In this document: in pieces, positions 60,440-64,000 of the stretch
Position numbering within the stretch: the first letter of the stretch is position 1
Layout of the letters: the number at the start of each line of letters is the position of its first letter
Source: Streptomyces sp. NRRL F-5135
GTDB taxonomy: Bacteria > Actinomycetota > Actinomycetes > Streptomycetales > Streptomycetaceae
NCBI RefSeq assembly: GCF_000719775.1
Contig: NZ_JOHR01000005.1
Coordinates: 1 to 64,000, forward strand
Reading direction: 5' to 3'
Length of the DNA stretch: 64,000 nucleotides
Made by a program: the position numbers and the translations under genes
Notes under the pieces: model-generated
The model's database searches: none
Told to the model about the DNA's origin: nothing
The model's input: the letters and a program-made list of their open reading frames with translations, nothing else

Positions 60440-60515
60440 GGGTTTCGGTGTGCGCAGGTACGCAGGTACGCACGTACACAGGTACGCAACTGCACAGGCA
60501 CTTACGTACGCACGA
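60440..60515 (-). repeat. CAGGTACG short repeats between operon genes
   Basis: The 120-bp spacer between the decarboxylase and the hydroxylase genes is filled with CAGGTACGCA, ACGCACGTACA and similar short direct and inverted units, rich in GTAC palindromes. It may form small hairpins affecting expression of the last gene. No gene is present. Confidence 0.5.
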
Positions 60516-60535
60516 GGGTGAAGAGGCCGGCCGGG

Positions 60536-62473
60536 CTACCCGCCGCCCTCCTCCTCCGCCCGCCCCGCCGCCACCACCGCGTGCAGCAGGCGGTCCACCT
60601 CGGCGGGGGTGGTGTGCGGGTTGAGCAGGGTGAGCTTCAGGCGTACGCGGCCCGGGCCCTCCCCCGGGAGTTCCGTACGGCCGACGACCGCCCGGCCCTC
60701 GCGCAGGAGACGACGGCGCAGCGCGGCGTTGACCTCGTCGCCGCGCGACGCGTCCGACGGCAGGTACCGGAACAGGAAGGCCGTCAGCACCGGTTCGGAG
60801 TGCAGCTCCAGACGTGGGTGTTCCCGTACGGTACGGGCCCCCGCCACCGCGAGAGCGCGGCAGGCGTCGACCAGCCGGCCCAGGCCCTCCCGGCCCAGCG
60901 CCCGCAGCGTCACCGCGATCTTGAACGCGTCGGCGCGGCGCGTCGTCCGCAGGGAGAGGCCCAGCAGGCTCGGGTAACCGGCCTCCTCGTCGTCGGCCGG
61001 GTTGAGGTAGACCGCGCGCCGCGCGAGCGAGGCGTACGTCTCCGCGCGCCGCACCAGGAAGATCCCCGCCGCGGCCGGCTGCCAGCCGAGCTTGTGCCAG
61101 TCGAGGGAGACGGAGTCGGCGAGTTCGAGCCCGTCCAGCAGCGGGGCGAGCCGGTCGGAGAGCAGCGCGCCGCCGCCGTACGCCGCGTCCACGTGCAGCC
61201 AGGCGCCGTGTTCGGCGGCGAGTTCCGCGCAGGCGCGCAGCGGGTCGATCGAGCCGGTGTCCGTGGTGCCGGCGGTGGCGACGACGGCGACGGGCAGCTC
61301 CCCCCGTGCGGCACAGCCGTCGAGCAGCGACGCCAACGCCTCGGGGATCATGCGCAGTTCGTGGTCGACCGGTACGGGCAGCACCGCGTCCTCACCGAGA
61401 CCGAGCAGCGCGGCGGCGCGCTGTACGGAGAAGTGGGCGGCGGCGGACGCGAGGATACGGGGCCGGCCCGGACGGACGGTGCGGCCGGAGTGGCGCGGAC
61501 GGGCCGGGGTCGTCTCGTCCATCCCCGCGGACCGCTGTCCCGGCACCCGGGCCCAGGTCCCCGGCACCCCGGTCATCTCGATCTGCTCGCCGGTGGCCGT
61601 GCCCAGCACGCGGTCCCGGGCGAGCATGAGGCCCATCAGGTTGGACTCCGTACCGCCCGACGTCAGCACTCCGGCCGCGCGCTCCGCGTCGTACCCCACC
61701 AGCCGCGCCAACTCCTTGAGCAGCAACGTCTCCAGCGCGGTCGCGGCGGGCGCCTGGTCCCAGGAGTCCTGGGAGGGGTTGAGGGCGGAAACGGCCAGGT
61801 CGGCGGCCACGGCGATGGCGAGGGGCGGGCAGTGCAGATGGGCGGCGCAGGACGGGTCGGCGGGGTCGGCGCTGCCGTGGGCGAGGAGTTCGGTGAGCCG
61901 GCGCAGCGCGGCGGCGCCTCGGGCGTCGGTCCGGGCGAGGGCCCTGGCTCCACGCCTCGGGTGCCCCGTGGGGACGCCGATGGCGCCGGTGCCTTCGCCC
62001 CCGGTCTCGCCCTCTCCGTCGCTGCCGCTGCCGCTGCCGCCCTCGCCCTCGCCCTCGCTGTCGAACGCCTCGGCCACCGCCGCCGCGATGTCCTCCGGCC
62101 GGCCCGGCGCGATCGGGCCGTCGCGGCGCTTGGCTCCCCCGGCCAGCGCCTCCAGCACCGTGGCGATCAGCGGTTCCAGCGCCTCGGGCCCGGACGGGCC
62201 GCCGGAGAGCGAGACCGGGCCGGCGTCCGTCCCCGCCCCCGGCCCCGGCTCAAGGCCGGCCCCTGCGGTCGCCCCCGGGTCCGCGGACGGATCGGTCAGC
62301 TGATCCGTGGCCGCTCCTGCCCCCGCTCTCGCTCCCGGGCGACCGTCCACGCCCGTGTCCGCGCCAGCACCCGCGCCCGAGCCCGCGCGCACGTCCTTCC
62401 CGGCCATCCCTCGCAACACCTCGTCCAGCGCCGCAGCCAGCGCTTCCGCCTCCGCTTCCATCTCCGTGGGCAT
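60536..62473 (-). CDS. ddc: PLP-dependent L-2,4-diaminobutyrate decarboxylase
   Basis: A 645-residue group II PLP decarboxylase. With the upstream aminotransferase it would convert 2,4-diaminobutyrate to 1,3-diaminopropane. The catalytic core covers about 215-640: HLHCPPLAIAVAADLAVSAL, LTSGGTESNLMGLMLARDR, LHVDAAYGGG, and the PLP lysine in SLDWHKLGWQ. The first 200 residues are mostly Gly/Ala/Asp/Pro-rich low complexity, far longer than in typical homologues. The start codon overlaps the aminotransferase stop by one base (TGATG), so translation is coupled. Lysine decarboxylase of desferrioxamine synthesis (DesA) belongs to the same family, but the aminotransferase partner argues for diaminobutyrate. 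Confidence 0.88.
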   Translation of the reverse strand: MPTEMEAEAEALAAALDEVLRGMAGKDVRAGSGAGAGADTGVDGRPGARAGAGAATDQLTDPSADPGATAGAGLEPGPGAGTDAGPVSLSGGPSGPEALEPLIATVLEALAGGAKRRDGPIAPGRPEDIAAAVAEAFDSEGEGEGGSGSGSDGEGETGGEGTGAIGVPTGHPRRGARALARTDARGAAALRRLTELLAHGSADPADPSCAAHLHCPPLAIAVAADLAVSALNPSQDSWDQAPAATALETLLLKELARLVGYDAERAAGVLTSGGTESNLMGLMLARDRVLGTATGEQIEMTGVPGTWARVPGQRSAGMDETTPARPRHSGRTVRPGRPRILASAAAHFSVQRAAALLGLGEDAVLPVPVDHELRMIPEALASLLDGCAARGELPVAVVATAGTTDTGSIDPLRACAELAAEHGAWLHVDAAYGGGALLSDRLAPLLDGLELADSVSLDWHKLGWQPAAAGIFLVRRAETYASLARRAVYLNPADDEEAGYPSLLGLSLRTTRRADAFKIAVTLRALGREGLGRLVDACRALAVAGARTVREHPRLELHSEPVLTAFLFRYLPSDASRGDEVNAALRRRLLREGRAVVGRTELPGEGPGRVRLKLTLLNPHTTPAEVDRLLHAVVAAGRAEEEGGG

Positions 62474-63966
62474 CAGGGCCGTCCCCCTTCCGGACCCGGC
62501 GCGACACCGGCCGCCGTCTGAGCCCGGACCGCCGCCTGAGCCGGGACCGGCGCGGCGGCGGCCGGCGCGGCGGCGACCGCACCGCCCGCTGAAACGCCCG
62601 CGCCCGCCTCCGCGCCGGCCTCCTTGCCGACCTCCGAGATCGCCTCGCCCAGCCGTTCCAGCACCGCCTCCACCTCCTCGTCCGTGATAATCAGCGGCGG
62701 CAGCAGCCGCACGGTCGCCCCGTACCGCCCGCCCAGTTCCACGATCAGCCCCCGCGCCAGGCACGCGTCGCGCACCCGCCGCGCCAGCTCCGGCGCGGCC
62801 GGGCGCGCGCCGCAGGAGTCCACCGGGCCGACCGGATCGACCATTTCCACGCCGATCATCAGCCCTCTCCCCCGGACGTCCCCCACCACGGGCACCGGCA
62901 GTTCGGCCCGCAGGCCGGCCAGCCGCGCCAGCATCCGCGCGCCGACGGCCGCCGCCCGCTCGGTCAGGCCCTCCCGGGCCACGTACCGCAGCGTCGCCGC
63001 GCCCGCCGCCATCGCCAGGGTGTTGCCCCGGAACGTGCCCGTGTGCGCGCCCGGCAGCCAGCCGTCGTAATCCTTGTCGTACACGATCACCGCGAGCGGC
63101 AGGCTGCCGCCGATCGCCTTCGACATGACCATCGCGTCCGGGACGATCCCGCTGTGCTCGACCGCCCAGAACGCCCCCGTGCGGCCGACCCCCGTCTGCA
63201 CCTCGTCCACGATCAGCGGGATCTCGCGCTCGCGGGTGATCCGGCGCATCGCGCGCAGCCAGTCGTCCGGTGCCGGCACCGCGCCGCCCTCGCCCTGCAC
63301 GGCCTCCACGATCATCGCCGCGGGCCGTACGACACCGCCCGACGGATCGTCCAGCAGCCGCTGGGTGTACGTGACGGACAGCTCGGCACCGCGCGCGCCG
63401 CCGACGCCGAACGGACAGCGGTAGGCGTACGGGTACGGCAACCGCGTCACCTCGGCCCCGCCCCCCGCGACCGGCTCCTTGACCGCCACGGCGCCGGTGA
63501 CGCCGAGCGCGCCCGCCGTCATCCCGTGGTACGCCCCGGTGAACGCCAGCAGTCCGCGCCGCCCGGTCGCCGTCTGCATGAGTTTCAGCGCCGCCTCCAC
63601 CGCGTCCGTACCGGCGGGCCCGCAGAAGTGGACGCGGGCGCGGTCCGCGAACGCCTTCGGAAGCGTCGCGAACAGCGCGTCGGTGAAGTCGTCCTTCTCC
63701 GGGGTCGCGAGGTCGAGGGCGTGCAGGGGCGCGCCACTGTCGAGGGTGCGCCGTACGGCCTCCTGTACGACGGGGTGGTTGTGGCCGAGCGCGAGCGTGC
63801 CCGCGCCGGAGAGGCAGTCGAGGTAACGGCGCCCGTCGACCCCCTCGACGGTCATGCCGTACGCGCGGGCCGGGACGATCGGGAACGAACGGGCGTACGT
63901 ACGCGCCGAGGACTCCCTGGCGCGCTGCCGCGCCAGGATGGCGTCGGCGGAGACGGAAACGGTCAT
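62473..63966 (-). CDS. dat: Diaminobutyrate-2-oxoglutarate aminotransferase
   Basis: A 497-residue class III aminotransferase, like RhbA or Dat, which makes L-2,4-diaminobutyrate from aspartate semialdehyde. Visible motifs: YLDCLSGAGTLALGHNHP, the PLP region GAYHGMTAGALGVTG, DEVQTGVGRTG with Asp254, and the Schiff-base Lys283 in MSKAIGGSLPLAV. TGTFRGNTLAMAAG follows. The C-terminal 50 residues are Ala/Gly-rich and look added. GGAG about eight bases before ATG 63966 is the ribosome site. It is the first operon gene in the window; its promoter and any IucA/IucC-type synthetase gene lie beyond the right edge or elsewhere. Confidence 0.92.
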   Translation of the reverse strand: MTVSVSADAILARQRARESSARTYARSFPIVPARAYGMTVEGVDGRRYLDCLSGAGTLALGHNHPVVQEAVRRTLDSGAPLHALDLATPEKDDFTDALFATLPKAFADRARVHFCGPAGTDAVEAALKLMQTATGRRGLLAFTGAYHGMTAGALGVTGAVAVKEPVAGGGAEVTRLPYPYAYRCPFGVGGARGAELSVTYTQRLLDDPSGGVVRPAAMIVEAVQGEGGAVPAPDDWLRAMRRITREREIPLIVDEVQTGVGRTGAFWAVEHSGIVPDAMVMSKAIGGSLPLAVIVYDKDYDGWLPGAHTGTFRGNTLAMAAGAATLRYVAREGLTERAAAVGARMLARLAGLRAELPVPVVGDVRGRGLMIGVEMVDPVGPVDSCGARPAAPELARRVRDACLARGLIVELGGRYGATVRLLPPLIITDEEVEAVLERLGEAISEVGKEAGAEAGAGVSAGGAVAAAPAAAAPVPAQAAVRAQTAAGVAPGPEGGRP

Positions 63967-64000
63967 GGCACAGCTCCGGAGGAGAGGGGTGAGGGGGAAG

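Noticed and set aside
60536..63966. Desferrioxamine (desABCD) operon
   Set aside because: DesA/DesB-like proteins are present in family terms, but the coupled class III aminotransferase and the absence of DesC/DesD-like genes fit diaminobutyrate/diaminopropane chemistry better.

Overview
The window looks like a piece of a Streptomyces chromosome. GC is very high with strong third-position G/C bias. It carries a bldC regulator gene, a DUF3073 gene, a mycothiol-isomerase-like protein, an F420-type oxidoreductase, a c-di-AMP (ydaO) riboswitch ahead of an M23 peptidase, and a DmdR/IdeR-like iron box. From memory (not searched), the core gene order matches the S. coelicolor SCO4122 to SCO4083 interval read in descending order. 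Anchors are atrA (SCO4118), bldC (SCO4091), leucine/valine dehydrogenase (SCO4089), purM (SCO4087) and purF (SCO4086).

Region 1 (0-24 kb, core): a divergent MarR regulator and MFS exporter; a PAS-SpoIIE-HATPase phosphatase; an NDH-2-like oxidoreductase; the TetR regulator AtrA; an ECF-like sigma factor fused to a zinc-finger/membrane/Pro-rich tail; an orphan lasso-cyclase/asparagine-synthetase-like protein with a degenerate ATP loop; a TPR sporulation-associated regulator; L-2-hydroxyglutarate oxidase; TrmB; a PrsW-type membrane protease; an M23 peptidase under a ydaO riboswitch; a membrane SpoIIE phosphatase; initiator tRNA-Met; a HAD hydrolase; and several small zinc-ribbon or hypothetical proteins.

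Region 2 (24-35 kb, accessory): an SDR oxidoreductase, a VOC protein divergent from a WYL regulator with a perfect inverted-repeat operator between them, a secreted PGRP amidase, and a small OAA-like lectin. Next come a TPR regulator coupled to a GNAT acetyltransferase and, divergently, a chain of overlapping tiny genes (Prim-Pol-like fragment, three Cys-rich proteins), a frameshifted gene, an SDR remnant and a Nudix hydrolase. This block abuts the 3' end of tRNA-Lys and resembles a decayed actinomycete integrative element.

Region 3 (35-55.4 kb, core): a DEAD-box RNA helicase with a hairpin over its start, a lipoprotein, a zincin-type peptidase, a membrane metallophosphoesterase, tRNA-Glu/Asp/Phe, HrpA helicase, a second identical tRNA-Asp whose tail and terminator are tandemly repeated (125-bp unit), bldC, leucine dehydrogenase, DUF3073, purM and purF, and a META-domain lipoprotein.

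Region 4 (55.4-64 kb): a mycothiol-isomerase-like protein, an F420-type oxidoreductase, then an iron-box-preceded siderophore-binding lipoprotein facing a minus-strand operon. The operon holds a diaminobutyrate aminotransferase, a diaminobutyrate decarboxylase and an amine N-hydroxylase. Together these would make N-hydroxy-1,3-diaminopropane for a schizokinen/rhizobactin-type citrate-hydroxamate siderophore; the condensing synthetase is not in the window.
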